The position numbers and the translations under genes are program-made. A model generated the notes under the pieces. It was not told the DNA's origin, ran no database searches, and saw only the letters and a program-made list of their open reading frames with translations. Source: Nocardia veterana NBRC 100344 (lineage in GTDB: Bacteria; Actinomycetota; Actinomycetes; Mycobacteriales; Mycobacteriaceae). Taken from it: 64,000 nucleotides of DNA. The stretch lies in assembly GCF_000308855.1 (NCBI RefSeq), contig NZ_BAGM01000008.1, forward strand, positions 1 to 64,000, read 5' to 3'. Shown piece after piece: positions 43,211 to 54,828 of this stretch (its first letter is position 1; each line of letters starts with the position of its first letter).

Positions 43211-43403
43211 TGCGGTCGAGAGGCCCGGCTGCGTTCGTGCCGCTGCCGCCCGGAGGAATCGTGCGACGTCCGGGCCGCAGCGGCATTTCGATACCGGCGA
43301 CCGCCGCGGCGTGGTGATCTTGCTCGCCGCTACGTCGGCGCGGCACCATGGGGCATATGCACAACGACGTCACTGGCGGTACGAGAGTGGGGGTAGCGAC
43401 GCG

Positions 43404-44027
43404 GTGACGGAAACTCATGAATCGTTTCTCCGTTTCATCGATCACACGGGCCGCCGGCACGAACTGGCATTGACTCCGGACCGCCAGCGCATCACCATCG
43501 GGCGGGCGCCGCAGGCGGATCTGGCCCTGCCCTGGGACGCCGAGGTATCGCGCCTGCACGCCGCCGTGGAATATCTGGGGACGCACTGGACGATCGTCGA
43601 CGACGGGCTCTCCCGCAACGGCACCTTCGTCAACGGGGAGCGACTGTCCGGGCGCCGCCGCCTCGAGGCCGGCGATCGGATCCGGGTCGGCACCTCGATG
43701 CTGTCGTTCCACGATTACACCGGCGCGGTCGACGATGCGACGCGAACGTCGGTGGGTTCGGTGCCGAGCCCGCGATCGCTCACCGAGACCCAGCGTGCGG
43801 TGCTGATCGCGCTGTGCCGTCCCTATCGCGGCAATACCGAATTCGCCACCCCGGCCTCCAACCAACAGATCGCGGACGAACTGTATCTGAGCGTGGACGC
43901 GATCAAAACCCATCTGCGCGCGCTGTTTTCGAAGTTCGGCGTGGAGGATCTGCCGCAGAATCAGAAGCGCGTGCGGCTGGCGGCACTGGCGATTCAGAAC
44001 GGAATCATCTCCCACCGCGAGCTCTGA
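43404..44027 (+). CDS. FHA domain-HTH regulator
   Basis: A 207-residue protein with two parts. Residues about 20-100 form a forkhead-associated phosphothreonine-binding domain (TIGRAPQADLALPWDAEVSRLHAAVEY, DDGLSRNGTFVNGERL). Residues about 125-200 form a winged or LuxR-like helix-turn-helix (LTETQRAVLIALCRPYRG, SNQQIADELYLSVDAIKTHLRALFSKFGV). This suggests a transcription factor whose partner choice depends on Ser/Thr kinase phosphorylation. The start is taken as GTG 43404 after a G-rich ribosome site. It is 193 nt downstream of lsr2; co-regulation is possible but unproven. Confidence 0.8.
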   Translation: MTETHESFLRFIDHTGRRHELALTPDRQRITIGRAPQADLALPWDAEVSRLHAAVEYLGTHWTIVDDGLSRNGTFVNGERLSGRRRLEAGDRIRVGTSMLSFHDYTGAVDDATRTSVGSVPSPRSLTETQRAVLIALCRPYRGNTEFATPASNQQIADELYLSVDAIKTHLRALFSKFGVEDLPQNQKRVRLAALAIQNGIISHREL

Positions 44028-44145
44028 CCACGGCGGCGTCACCAGCTATGTAACCGATGGTTCCGGTTACTCGTCGGTATCGCCCCGGTTCGGTCCCGGC
44101 CCGGCTAGCGTGTCGAAACACGTTCTAGTTTGGGAGGGATCCGCG

Positions 44146-45120
44146 ATGCCATCTCGTACGCCGCGCGCTGCCGGCCGGATACGCCGGTTCTCCGGTTCGA
44201 TGCTGGTGCTGGCGGTGCTGGGCGCGCTGTGGGTGACCGCCGCCGGCGCCGCTCGGGCCGAATATCCGGTGGATTACAACTTCTTCGCGGGCATTCCGTA
44301 CGAGTTGCGAAATCCGGGCGGATCGCTGCCCGGCGCGAACGACTGGTCCTGCCGGCCGAGTGCCGCGCATCCCCGGCCGGTCGTGCTGGTGCACGGCACC
44401 GGCGGTGGCGCGCAGACCAACTGGGGCGTCTACGCGCCGCTGCTGGCCAACGAGGGGTATTGCGTCTATTCGCTGACCTACGGCGCCTACGACCTGCCCT
44501 GGCCGCTGTCGGCGATCGGCGGGATGGGACCGATCGAGAACAGCGCGGCGCAGCTCGCCGCGTTCGTGGACCGGGTCCGCGCCGCCACCGGTGCCGCGCA
44601 GGTCGATCTGATCGCGCATTCGCAGGGCAATATCGTCGGCAACTACTTCGTCAAACGACTGGGTGGTTCCGATCGGGTCGACAAGTTCGTGGCGATCGCG
44701 GCACCGTGGCTGGGCACCTTCGGCCCGGTAATCGATCCGGCCCGCGATTTCGCGCGGCGGCTGGGTGCCGGACCGGCCTTCGACGCCACGCTCGGGGTGA
44801 CCCCCTGTGCCGCCTGCGCCCAGATGACGGGCAGCTCGGACCTGATCACCTCGTTGAATGCCGACGGCGTTTACGACCCGCACGTCACCTACACCAATAT
44901 CGAGACCCGCTACGACGAGCTGGTGGTGCCCTACACCGTGGCACTGGTTCCCGGGCCGAAGACGACGAATATCGTGGTCCAGGACGGCTGCGCGGCCGAT
45001 TATTCGGAGCACGCGGGTATCGCGGGCAGCGATCGGGCGGCCGCGTTCGCCCTCAACGCCCTGGATCCGGCCCATCCGCGCGAGGCTCCTTGCCACTTCA
45101 TCCCGCCCTTCACCGGATAG
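44146..45120 (+). CDS. Secreted lipase/esterase (alpha/beta hydrolase)
   Basis: A 324-residue exported hydrolase. A signal peptide spans 1-38 with cleavage after AARA. The mature protein has VVLVHGTGGG (oxyanion region), the nucleophile elbow LIAHSQGN (Ser159) and a late His in DYSEHAGI. Several Cys (69, 106, and the pairs in TPCAACAQ and DGCAAD) may form disulfides outside the cell. This fits the EstA/LipA-like triacylglycerol lipase class common in nocardiae. GGGAGGG precedes ATG 44146; the frame is open to 44110. Confidence 0.88.
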   Translation: MPSRTPRAAGRIRRFSGSMLVLAVLGALWVTAAGAARAEYPVDYNFFAGIPYELRNPGGSLPGANDWSCRPSAAHPRPVVLVHGTGGGAQTNWGVYAPLLANEGYCVYSLTYGAYDLPWPLSAIGGMGPIENSAAQLAAFVDRVRAATGAAQVDLIAHSQGNIVGNYFVKRLGGSDRVDKFVAIAAPWLGTFGPVIDPARDFARRLGAGPAFDATLGVTPCAACAQMTGSSDLITSLNADGVYDPHVTYTNIETRYDELVVPYTVALVPGPKTTNIVVQDGCAADYSEHAGIAGSDRAAAFALNALDPAHPREAPCHFIPPFTG

Positions 45121-45378
45121 CCGGACCGTCCGGCGCTGTTCGCTGTGGGCGTAGCTGCTGGGGAAACGTTCCGGGGAGGGGTCACGTTATGACTGAATGA
45201 GTCGAGTTGTCGCCGGTTCGCAATAGGGTGGACGGACGACGGCCGTGACCCCCGGCAACTAGAGTGGAGTCGGGGGATGCAACCCCAGGGCTTCATGGCA
45301 GGCTGGCGCCACGGGTGTGAAGCACGAAGCACAGCAGCGCCGGATGCCGTAGATAGCGGAGCAGGAAGTGAGGGAGCG
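45121..45378. other. Intergenic region upstream of clpC1 (258 nt)
   Basis: Presumed promoter and leader of clpC1. It contains TAGGGT (45224-45229) as a possible -10 and AGGGAG just before the ATG. No clear operator was found; a GTTCGC half-site alone is not enough to claim ClgR binding. Confidence 0.4.
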
Positions 45379-47928
<2,550 letters not shown>

Positions 47929-47946
47929 GTAGTCCGTACCCGACGA

Positions 47947-47983
47947 CGAGCGCCGGCCACCCTACGCGGGTGGCCGGCGCTCG
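47947..47983 (+). terminator. Strong terminator hairpin after clpC1
   Basis: CGAGCGCCGGCCACCC pairs perfectly with GGGTGGCCGGCGCTCG (16 bp) across a 5-nt TACGC loop, 18 nt after the stop. No U tract. Confidence 0.85.
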
Positions 47984-48083
47984 CGTCTGTGTGGAGGTCG
48001 ATCGCCGGACCCGCAAAATTGAGTGGCGGCCCGGCCGGCGCGTGGTGCAACCTGGCGAGGTTCGCGAGAGGAATGAGGGCCGG

Positions 48084-48859
48084 GTGCTGACCGATGCCGA
48101 AGTGGAGAACTTCATCGCCACGGGTTTCGTGCGCATCGCGGGGGCGTTCTCCGAGTCCACGGCGGCCGAGGCGCGGAAGATCCTGTGGGCGGCAACCGGG
48201 TGCGACCCACACGACACCGAGACCTGGACGCAGCCGGTGATCCGGCTGCCCGGCTTCGCGGACCCGCCGTTCGCCCGAGCCGCGCGGAGCCCGCTGCTGA
48301 CAGAGGCATGTGACCAGCTGGTCGGGCCCGGGCGGCGGGTGCCGCGTCAGGGCTTGGGCACACCTTCCCGATTCGCTTTCCCAGCGCGCAGCCACCCGGC
48401 GACGACGGCTGGCATATCGACGCGAGCTTTCCCGGTGACGACCCGGCGGATTTCCTGCGGTGGCGGATCAACGTGCGGTCGACGGGACGAGGGCTGCTGA
48501 TGCTGTTCCTGTTTTCCGACGTCGGCCCCGACGACGCGCCGACCCGGATCCGGGTGGGCTCCCATCTGCGGATGGCGAAGGTGCTGGAACCGTACGGTGC
48601 GGCCGGGGTCGCGATGATCGATCTGGTGCCGGACTTCGCCGCCACCACGGACCTTCCGGAAGTGGCGGCGACCGGCCGCGCCGGGGACGTCTACCTGTGC
48701 CACCCGTTCCTGGTCCACGCCGCGCAACCCCACCGGGGCAGGCACCCGAAATTCATGGCGCAGCCGCCGCTGGAACTGCGCACGGAACTGGAACTCGACC
48801 GGTCCGACGGCAAGTATCTGCCGGTCGAAGCCGCTATCCGGCGCGGGCTGGCCGGATAG
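48084..48859 (+). pseudogene. Phytanoyl-CoA dioxygenase-family gene with frameshift
   Basis: Two overlapping frames together give one PhyH-type Fe(II)/2-oxoglutarate dioxygenase. The first starts at GTG 48084 with VLTDAEVENFIATGFVRI and runs in frame to QGLGT at about 48360. The second frame then continues TFPIRFPSAQPP, the iron ligands in GWHIDASF, and later FLVHAAQPHRGRHP. The switch is at CACACC (48359-48364), where one extra AC pair relative to CACC breaks the frame; removing it restores about 258 residues with all motifs. It may be a recent pseudogene, a sequencing error or a slippage site. The downstream part alone lacks the first ligands. Confidence 0.8.
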
Positions 48860-48898
48860 CGACGGCGGTGCTTCGACGGCAGGGCTTCGACGGCGGGC

Positions 48899-49693
48899 TC
48901 AGCGGAAACGCTCGAGGACCGGGGCGAAGGCCGCGGCGAGCTCGCCGGGCACGATCAGCTCGTCGATGCCGTATCGGTCGTGGCGTTCGCGCAGAATTTC
49001 GGCGGCCCGATCGGGATCGCCCGGAAGCAGACCGAAGGCTCCGGCCTCGCGAAGTTGCCCGGCGTTCAGCCCTTGATTCGCCGGTCCCCAGCCAGGGAGT
49101 CGATCGCCGATGCCGACCAGTTGGGTGGTGAAGGCAATCGGTCGGTCGGTGTGCTCACGGACGACGGAGACCAACTGCCCGACCTCGCGTTCGGTGGCCT
49201 GGGGCCGGGTGGCGGTCAGCACACGGTCCGCGAATTCAGCTGCGGCGATGAGCATTCGGGGCCCGGCGGCGGCGACGACGATCGGCGGCACCGGATCGAC
49301 AGCGGCCCGCACGGCGGCGACGGTCTCGGCCAGCTGGGCGCGGCGCCGGGCGGCCGTTTCCCAGGGCCGCCCCAGCGCCTCGGCCTCGGCTCGGGCGGCC
49401 GGCCGGCCGGTGCCCAGACCCAGTTCGAACCGGCCGTCGGAAAGTAGTTGCAACGCAGCGGTTTCCCGCACGACCGTGGCCGCGGTGCGGAGCGGAACCG
49501 CGAGCACGTTGGGCCGCAGCCGCAGCGTCGTCGTCACCGCGGCGGCCGCGGCCAGGGCCGGGAAGGGTGACGTGGTGGCGAGCGTGTCCGGGAGGAGCAG
49601 GGTGTGATAACCCTGCCGCTCCGCGGCGCGCGCGGCCTCGACCCAACGGCTGCCGGACTGGGGAACGAGCATGGTTCCGAAGCGAATCGTCAT
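48899..49693 (-). CDS. LLM-class flavin/F420-dependent oxidoreductase
   Basis: A 264-residue TIM-barrel protein of the luciferase-like monooxygenase class. It begins IRFGTMLVPQSGSRWVEAARAAERQGYHTLLLPD. LRPNVLAVPLRTAATVVRETAALQLLSDGRFELGLGTGR follows and is the family's most conserved block. In actinobacteria many members use coenzyme F420; FMN is an alternative. The substrate is unknown. It is shorter than average (about 300), ending soon after the ELIVPGELAAAFAPVL helix. It stands alone on the minus strand beside the SHOCT gene. Confidence 0.88.
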   Translation of the reverse strand: MTIRFGTMLVPQSGSRWVEAARAAERQGYHTLLLPDTLATTSPFPALAAAAAVTTTLRLRPNVLAVPLRTAATVVRETAALQLLSDGRFELGLGTGRPAARAEAEALGRPWETAARRRAQLAETVAAVRAAVDPVPPIVVAAAGPRMLIAAAEFADRVLTATRPQATEREVGQLVSVVREHTDRPIAFTTQLVGIGDRLPGWGPANQGLNAGQLREAGAFGLLPGDPDRAAEILRERHDRYGIDELIVPGELAAAFAPVLERFR

Positions 49694-49726
49694 GGGATCT
49701 CCGATCTGGAAGGGGTGCGACCGTGC

Positions 49727-49990
49727 CTACGATTCGGTGCGCCGCCGCCGGGTCCGGCGCAGTACGTCCAGCCGGTTCAGATAGTCCTGCTCGCTGATCT
49801 CGCCGCGTGCGAAGGCCGCACGCAACGTCGCGACTCCGGGGTCACGGAATCCACCGCGCCGTGCCACCAGCACGACCGCGGTGGCGACGAGAAGCCAGAA
49901 GACGACGGGGAAGATCCAGAAGAACGGCCATGGATGCCAGCCGTAGCCGTGATGATCGGCGAGGTATGTCGTGGCGAGGTAAGTAGTCAT
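49727..49990 (-). CDS. Small membrane protein with SHOCT domain
   Basis: An 87-residue protein. A His/Trp-rich N-terminus (ADHHGYGWHPWPFFW) leads into one transmembrane helix (about 23-43). A cytoplasmic C-terminal SHOCT motif follows: ATLRAAFARGEISEQDYLNRLDVLRR. SHOCT is a short oligomerisation module with no catalytic role. ATG 49990 was chosen over an upstream in-frame Met. Function unknown. Confidence 0.75.
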   Translation of the reverse strand: MTTYLATTYLADHHGYGWHPWPFFWIFPVVFWLLVATAVVLVARRGGFRDPGVATLRAAFARGEISEQDYLNRLDVLRRTRRRRTES

Positions 49991-50090
49991 GTCCTCAGCG
50001 TCCCGCGGTCGCAACGTCGGGGCATCGGCTGCGAGGCCATGATCGCCGTACGTCGCGGTGCGTAGGCGAGCCCGGCGCCGCGGCGACCGT

Positions 50091-50756
50091 TCACTGCCAG
50101 CCGGGCCGGACCAGTCCCGATTCGTAGGCCATCACGACCAGTTGTGTGCGGTCACGGGCGTTGAGTTTCAACAGGATTCGGCTCACGTGGGTGCGTGCGG
50201 TAGCGGGGCTCATGAACAGTCGTCGGCCGATCTCGGCGTTCGTCAGGCCCTCGGCGACCAGCGTCATCACCTCGCGCTCGCGGTCGGTGAGTTCGGTCAG
50301 GGCCGCCGCGGGTGCCGGTTTGGCACGTGTTGCGAATTCGGCGACCAGGCGACGAGTCACGCTGGGCGACAAGAGCGCATCGCCCGCGGCCACTACTCGG
50401 ACCGCCTTCACCAGGTCGGCGGGTTCGGTGTGTTTGACCAGGAAACCCGTTGCCCCCGAGCGCATCGCCTCGAAGACGTATTCGTCGAGTTCGAAGGTGG
50501 TCAGCACCACGACCTTGACATCGGAGAGACCGGGATCGGTGGCGATCTCGCGGGTAGCGGCCAAACCGTCCAGGACCGGCATCCGGATGTCCATGAGCAC
50601 CACGTCCGGACGCAGTTCCCGGGTCATCCGCAGGGCCTGTTCGCCGTTGTCGGCCTCGCCGACGACTTCGATCCCGTCCTGAGCGGCCAGCAGCGCGGCG
50701 AAGCCGGCGCGGACCAGAGCCTGGTCGTCGGCGACCAGCACGCGGATCACGTTCAC
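50091..50756 (-). CDS. Two-component response regulator (NarL/LuxR type)
   Basis: A 221-residue regulator. The receiver domain (5-120) has VLVADDQALVRAGF, phosphoacceptor Asp56 in VVLMDIRMP and VVVLTTFELDEYV. The C-terminal LuxR helix-turn-helix is LTDREREVMTLVAEGLTNAEIGRRLFMSPATARTHVSRILLKL. GGGAGG precedes GTG 50756 (with a second GTG at 50750). It lies 79 nt downstream of its cognate kinase on the same strand and probably regulates the divergent ABC transporter. Confidence 0.93.
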   Translation of the reverse strand: MNVIRVLVADDQALVRAGFAALLAAQDGIEVVGEADNGEQALRMTRELRPDVVLMDIRMPVLDGLAATREIATDPGLSDVKVVVLTTFELDEYVFEAMRSGATGFLVKHTEPADLVKAVRVVAAGDALLSPSVTRRLVAEFATRAKPAPAAALTELTDREREVMTLVAEGLTNAEIGRRLFMSPATARTHVSRILLKLNARDRTQLVVMAYESGLVRPGWQ

Positions 50757-50835
50757 GAAACCTCCCGCGGGTAGGTGTAATCGATCGAGGTGGGGCGAAC
50801 CCGAGTCCGGATGGTGGTGGGCATGGCCGCTCCGT

Positions 50836-52173
50836 TCATTGCCGTGGCGAGGGGTCGGCGCGGTGCCGGGCCGCGGGATCCGGATCGCGGTGATCGTCGG
50901 ACAGTCCATCCGTCGCCGCCGAACTCGCGCCGCCATCGGCGAGGCCGCGGAGGCCGGCATCATCGGCGGGATCTTCCGGCCGGGCAGGGGTACCCGACGG
51001 AACCGGCAGGCGGGCCCGCACCCGGAATCCGCCGTCCGGCCGGCGCCCCGCCGAAAGCTCGCCGCCCACGGCGTGCGCGCGCTCGATCATGCCCGGAATC
51101 CCGTTTCCACCGCCGCTTGTGGACGAGTGTGGAGAATTCGCGGCTGCCCCGTTGTCCACAGTTATGCACAACTCGTCCGGTGAATAATCCACAGCGACAG
51201 TCGCTTCCGTGCCGGGGGCATGCCGGAGCACATTGGTCAGCGATTCCTGCACGATGCGTGCCGCCGCCACCTCGATCACCACCGGCAGCCGGCGCTGCGT
51301 CCCGGAAACCCGGGTGTGTACCACCGTCCCGGCCGCGCGGGTCGGAGCCAGCAATGATTCCAGATCGCCGATTCCGACCGCCGGACTGATCGGCGCCGCA
51401 ACATTTTCCGCACCGGCGCGAATCGAGCGCAGCAGACTGTGCACGTCCTCGAGTGCGTCCCGGCTGACCTCCTTGATCGCTGCGAGCGCGGTGGAGGCCT
51501 GCTCGGGTTTGCGATCGAGCAGTTCCAGCGCCACCGAGGACTGCACGTTGATCAACGACAGGCTGTGCGCGAGCACATCGTGGAGTTCGCGCGCGATGGC
51601 GAGTCGTTCGCGGGTCGCGCGCTGTTCGCGTTCGGCCAGTTCGCGAGCGCGTTCGGCCTCCTGGTTGCGACGCGCGGCCTCCGCACGCTGGTGCCGCGCG
51701 ATCAGCACCGCACGTCGTTGCCGGATGCCCTCGGCGATGGCGATCAGCACCATCAGCCAGGCCAGAATGCCGATTGCGGGCCAACCGCCGGCGCCGTGTC
51801 CGCGCATCGCCGGTACCGGCCACACCATCAGCAGGTATCCCAGCGGCACCAGCGGATAGGTGTACCAGCGGGAACCGGACGACGCCGCGGTGAGGAACGC
51901 GATCACCAGCGAGACGAAGATCGGTCCGTAACCGTAGCCGGCCAGCAGATAGGTGGCGGTGACGGCGAGCACGCCGAGCAGGACGGTATGCGGCAGGCGG
52001 CGACGCAGCAGCAGAAGTACCGGGCCGGCGACCAGCAGGGCGTAGCCGAGCCCGTCCAGGGGCCGCAGCCCGGACTGATGCATATTGGCGGCGTGGCCGC
52101 CGACGAGCTGGACCGCGGCCACGACCAGGCTCAGCGCCACCTCCCGGGTCAGAGTCCGCCTCGTCGATTCCAC
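50836..52173 (-). CDS. Sensor histidine kinase (HisKA_3/NarX-DesK type)
   Basis: A 445-residue membrane kinase. Five to six transmembrane helices (about 12-30, 42-57, 62-80, 82-98, 107-122, 133-149) form a small sensor with almost no external loop. The dimerisation helix carries phosphoacceptor His198 in ARELHDVLAHSLSLI. The ATPase domain follows, with QESLTNVLRHAPGT and GNGIPGMIERAHAVGGEL. The last 50 residues are a variable acidic tail. Intramembrane-sensing kinases next to ABC transporters often respond to cell-envelope stress or peptides. The GTG at 52173 is the likely start. Confidence 0.92.
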   Translation of the reverse strand: MESTRRTLTREVALSLVVAAVQLVGGHAANMHQSGLRPLDGLGYALLVAGPVLLLLRRRLPHTVLLGVLAVTATYLLAGYGYGPIFVSLVIAFLTAASSGSRWYTYPLVPLGYLLMVWPVPAMRGHGAGGWPAIGILAWLMVLIAIAEGIRQRRAVLIARHQRAEAARRNQEAERARELAEREQRATRERLAIARELHDVLAHSLSLINVQSSVALELLDRKPEQASTALAAIKEVSRDALEDVHSLLRSIRAGAENVAAPISPAVGIGDLESLLAPTRAAGTVVHTRVSGTQRRLPVVIEVAAARIVQESLTNVLRHAPGTEATVAVDYSPDELCITVDNGAAANSPHSSTSGGGNGIPGMIERAHAVGGELSAGRRPDGGFRVRARLPVPSGTPARPEDPADDAGLRGLADGGASSAATDGLSDDHRDPDPAARHRADPSPRQ

Positions 52174-52224
52174 TGCTCGAACGTAACCCCGCGACGCCGC
52201 GTACGGTCGGTGCGCACGGCGAAT

Positions 52225-52240
52225 TACGTCCGGATACGTA
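52225..52240. promoter_or_regulatory. Inverted repeat between kinase and ABC transporter genes
   Basis: TACGT-CCGGAT-ACGTA in the 125-nt divergent region. Spacing and position fit binding by the NarL-type response regulator, but this is inference. Confidence 0.45.
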
Positions 52241-52298
52241 CCCCCGGCCGGGCCCGCCGACGGATGTGCCACCGCCGGTGGGAGCGGATGGTCGAGAT

Positions 52299-53327
52299 AT
52301 GAACAGATCGAATTCCGGCGATCGCCGCGACCTCCCCGTACCGGGTGGGCACTCGGAGGCCGTCGGCTCCGACCCGGACCGCGTGGTTCGGCCCGCTGCC
52401 CAGGCGCGGGCGAACGACGTCGTCGTCACCCGGGCACTCACCAAGAGATACGGTGACCATACGGCCGTCGATGCGGTATCCATGGCCGTGCGCCGCGGCG
52501 AAATCTACGGCTTCCTCGGGCCCAACGGCGCGGGAAAGACCACGACGCTACGGATGCTGGTCGGCCTGATCACCCCGACCTCCGGGTCCGCGTCGGTCCT
52601 GGACCGCCGGCCGGGGGACCGAGAGGCGTTGCGCCGGACCGGCGTGCTGATCGAAGGCCCCGGTTTCCATCCCTACCTGTCCGGCCGCGACAACCTCCGG
52701 GTGCTGGCCCGCTACCGGCACGCCGGTTCCCCGCGTCGTCATCGGTTCGCGGAGGTCGACGAGGTGTTGGGCCGGGTCGGCCTGGCCGACCGGGCCGACG
52801 ACCGATTCCGTACCTACTCGCTCGGCATGAAGCAGCGTCTCGGCGTGGGTGCGGCGTTACTCGGAAATCCCGATCTGCTCGTGCTGGACGAGCCGACCAA
52901 CGGACTGGATCCGGCGGGGATGGCCGAGATGCGGGAGCTCGTCATCGGATTGGCGGCAGAGGGGCATACGGTCCTGCTCTCTTCCCATCTGCTCGGTGAA
53001 GTACAGGAGATCTGTGACCGGGTCGGCGTCATCGCGGGCGGGAAATTGCTCACCGAGGCCACGGTGAGTGAATTGCGCGGGGCGGCAAGCCTTCTGGTGC
53101 GGGCCGAACCGCTGGCGGCGGCCTATCCGGCGGTGCGCCGGGTGGTCGGCGAACATCGCGCGTTACTGACCGCCACCGGCATCAGAGTGGATGCCGGTAG
53201 GGCAATGGCGCCCGAGGTGGCGCGCGCGGTGGTCGCGTCCGGCGCGGATCTGCTGGAACTGCGGACGGACGAAAAGTCGCTGGAGGAAGTGTTTTTCGAG
53301 ATGACGAAACAGGAGGTGCCGGCATGA
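52299..53327 (+). CDS. ABC transporter ATP-binding protein
   Basis: A 342-residue ATPase of the DRR/BcrA-like export type. After 40 variable residues come VVTRALTKRYGDHTAVDAVSM, Walker A GPNGAGKT (74-81), the Q-loop VGLITPTSG, the signature YSLGMKQRLGVGAALLG, Walker B LLVLDEPTNGLDP and the H-loop LLSSHLLGE. The C-terminal 80 residues resemble the regulatory extension of this subfamily. The frame could begin at GTG 52266. Its stop overlaps the permease ATG (ATGA). Confidence 0.93.
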   Translation: MNRSNSGDRRDLPVPGGHSEAVGSDPDRVVRPAAQARANDVVVTRALTKRYGDHTAVDAVSMAVRRGEIYGFLGPNGAGKTTTLRMLVGLITPTSGSASVLDRRPGDREALRRTGVLIEGPGFHPYLSGRDNLRVLARYRHAGSPRRHRFAEVDEVLGRVGLADRADDRFRTYSLGMKQRLGVGAALLGNPDLLVLDEPTNGLDPAGMAEMRELVIGLAAEGHTVLLSSHLLGEVQEICDRVGVIAGGKLLTEATVSELRGAASLLVRAEPLAAAYPAVRRVVGEHRALLTATGIRVDAGRAMAPEVARAVVASGADLLELRTDEKSLEEVFFEMTKQEVPA

Positions 53328-54250
53328 GCGCGAGGTCCCGAGCCGGCAGTGCGGGCAACGACGGCGAGGCCGCGAATGCCGCCCGGCGCTATCGCATGCG
53401 GATGGGCGATGTTTTCGCCTGCGCCCGAGCCGAATTCGCCCGGTTGCGGAAATGGCCGGCGTTCTGGGTCGTGCTCGGCACCTGGATTGTGCTGAATCTC
53501 GTCTTCGCCTACCTGTTCAACTATCTGGCGTACACCTCGGGAACGGGATCCCGGATGTCGAACGGGCAGCCCCGGGAGGTGCTGTTACAGCTGATGCTGC
53601 CCGCGGCCGTGCCCGAGGTGTTCACCCAGGGCATGGCGATGTTCGGCGGTGCGCTGATGCTCGTCCTGGGCGCCCTGGTGGTGGGCAGTGGATACGGTTG
53701 GGGTAGTTGGAAAACCGCCTTCACGCAGGGGCCCGCCCGGGGCGCGGTGGTCGGTGGCACCGTGCTGGCGCTGGCCGTCGTGGTGGTGGGCCTGGTCGGC
53801 ACCGCATTCGTCGTGGATACCGGTGTGGCCGCGGCGATCGGTGCGGTCGAACATCAGGAGCTCACGCTGCCCACCGCCGCACATGCCCGCACCGGACTGA
53901 TCACCGGCGTCGCGATCCTCGGCATGTGGACCCTGGGTGGTGCGCTCATCGCGGCGATCGCCCGCGGTCCGGCGCTGGCGGTCGGGCTGGGGCTGGTCTG
54001 GGTGCTGGTGGTGGAGAACCTGCTGCGCGGCGTCGCGTCGATCTTCGCGCCGATCCGGGCGATCACCGACCATCTGCCGGGGACCGCGGCGGGTTCGGCG
54101 GCCGGGGCCATGCGCAGCGTCGGCGGTGCGGCGACGCCGGGCGTGCTGGATGTCCTGTCGCGGCCGGCTTCCTTCCTGGTGCTGGCGGTGTACATCGCGA
54201 TATTCGCCTGCGGCACAATTGTTTTGATGATTCGCCGCGATATGGCCTAG
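53324..54250 (+). CDS. ABC transporter permease (ABC-2 type)
   Basis: A 308-residue membrane protein with about six transmembrane helices: near 47-66, 104-128, 145-167, 190-212, 217-235 and 283-303. One extracellular loop (YLAYTSGTGSRMSNGQPREVLLQ) follows helix 1, as in ABC-2 exporters of drugs or lantibiotics. It is coupled to the ATPase by ATGA. It probably forms the exporter controlled by the divergent two-component system; the substrate is unknown. Confidence 0.88.
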   Translation: MSARSRAGSAGNDGEAANAARRYRMRMGDVFACARAEFARLRKWPAFWVVLGTWIVLNLVFAYLFNYLAYTSGTGSRMSNGQPREVLLQLMLPAAVPEVFTQGMAMFGGALMLVLGALVVGSGYGWGSWKTAFTQGPARGAVVGGTVLALAVVVVGLVGTAFVVDTGVAAAIGAVEHQELTLPTAAHARTGLITGVAILGMWTLGGALIAAIARGPALAVGLGLVWVLVVENLLRGVASIFAPIRAITDHLPGTAAGSAAGAMRSVGGAATPGVLDVLSRPASFLVLAVYIAIFACGTIVLMIRRDMA

Positions 54251-54384
54251 GTGCCGGCGAGCGTGCGATCCGGTTCCGGCAACGTCCCGCCGGAACCGCG
54301 CCGCGCCCGACAACGGTGAGTCGAGCCGCTGTGGCGAGTAGGTTCGATCGCGACGGCTCGTACTCACTCGATGAAAGGACAGCG

Positions 54385-54828
54385 ATGCCCACACGTAGCG
54401 CGCGTACCGCCTGGACCGGCGGCCTGCAGGACGGATCCGGACAGGTCGAGCTGGCCAGCTCCGGCGTCGGCAAGTTCGACGTCTCGTTCCCCAAGCGCAC
54501 CGCCGATTCCGCCGAGGGCACCACGAGCCCGGAGGAACTGATCGCGGCCGCACATTCCTCCTGCTACGCGATGGCACTGTCCGGTCAGATCGGCGCCGCC
54601 GGCGGCAGCATCCAGAGCCTGGACGTGAACGCGGACGTGACACTCGGCCCGGACCCCGCGGGTGGTTTCCGGATCTCGACGATCAAGCTGACCGTGCGCG
54701 CCCGCGTCTCCGGTATCGACGCCGCGGCCTTCGAGCAGGCCGCCCAGAACGCCAAGGCCGGCTGCCCGGTCAGCAAGGCCCTCGCCGGTGTCGAGACGAT
54801 CGAACTCGACGCCGCGCTCGAAGGCTGA
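54385..54828 (+). CDS. OsmC-family peroxiredoxin
   Basis: A 147-residue protein of the OsmC type, a thiol peroxidase that reduces organic hydroperoxides. The conserved pair is Cys60 (AAAHSSCYAMAL) and Cys125 (NAKAGCPVSKAL). The segment TSPEELIAAAHSSCYA is the family signature and separates OsmC from Ohr-type PELL variants. GAAAGGAC precedes ATG 54385. Monocistronic. Confidence 0.93.
   Translation: MPTRSARTAWTGGLQDGSGQVELASSGVGKFDVSFPKRTADSAEGTTSPEELIAAAHSSCYAMALSGQIGAAGGSIQSLDVNADVTLGPDPAGGFRISTIKLTVRARVSGIDAAAFEQAAQNAKAGCPVSKALAGVETIELDAALEG

Noticed and set aside
45200..45245. Possible ClgR operator upstream of clpC1
   Set aside because: Only a single GTTCGC half-site is present; the partner half-site at the right spacing is missing.
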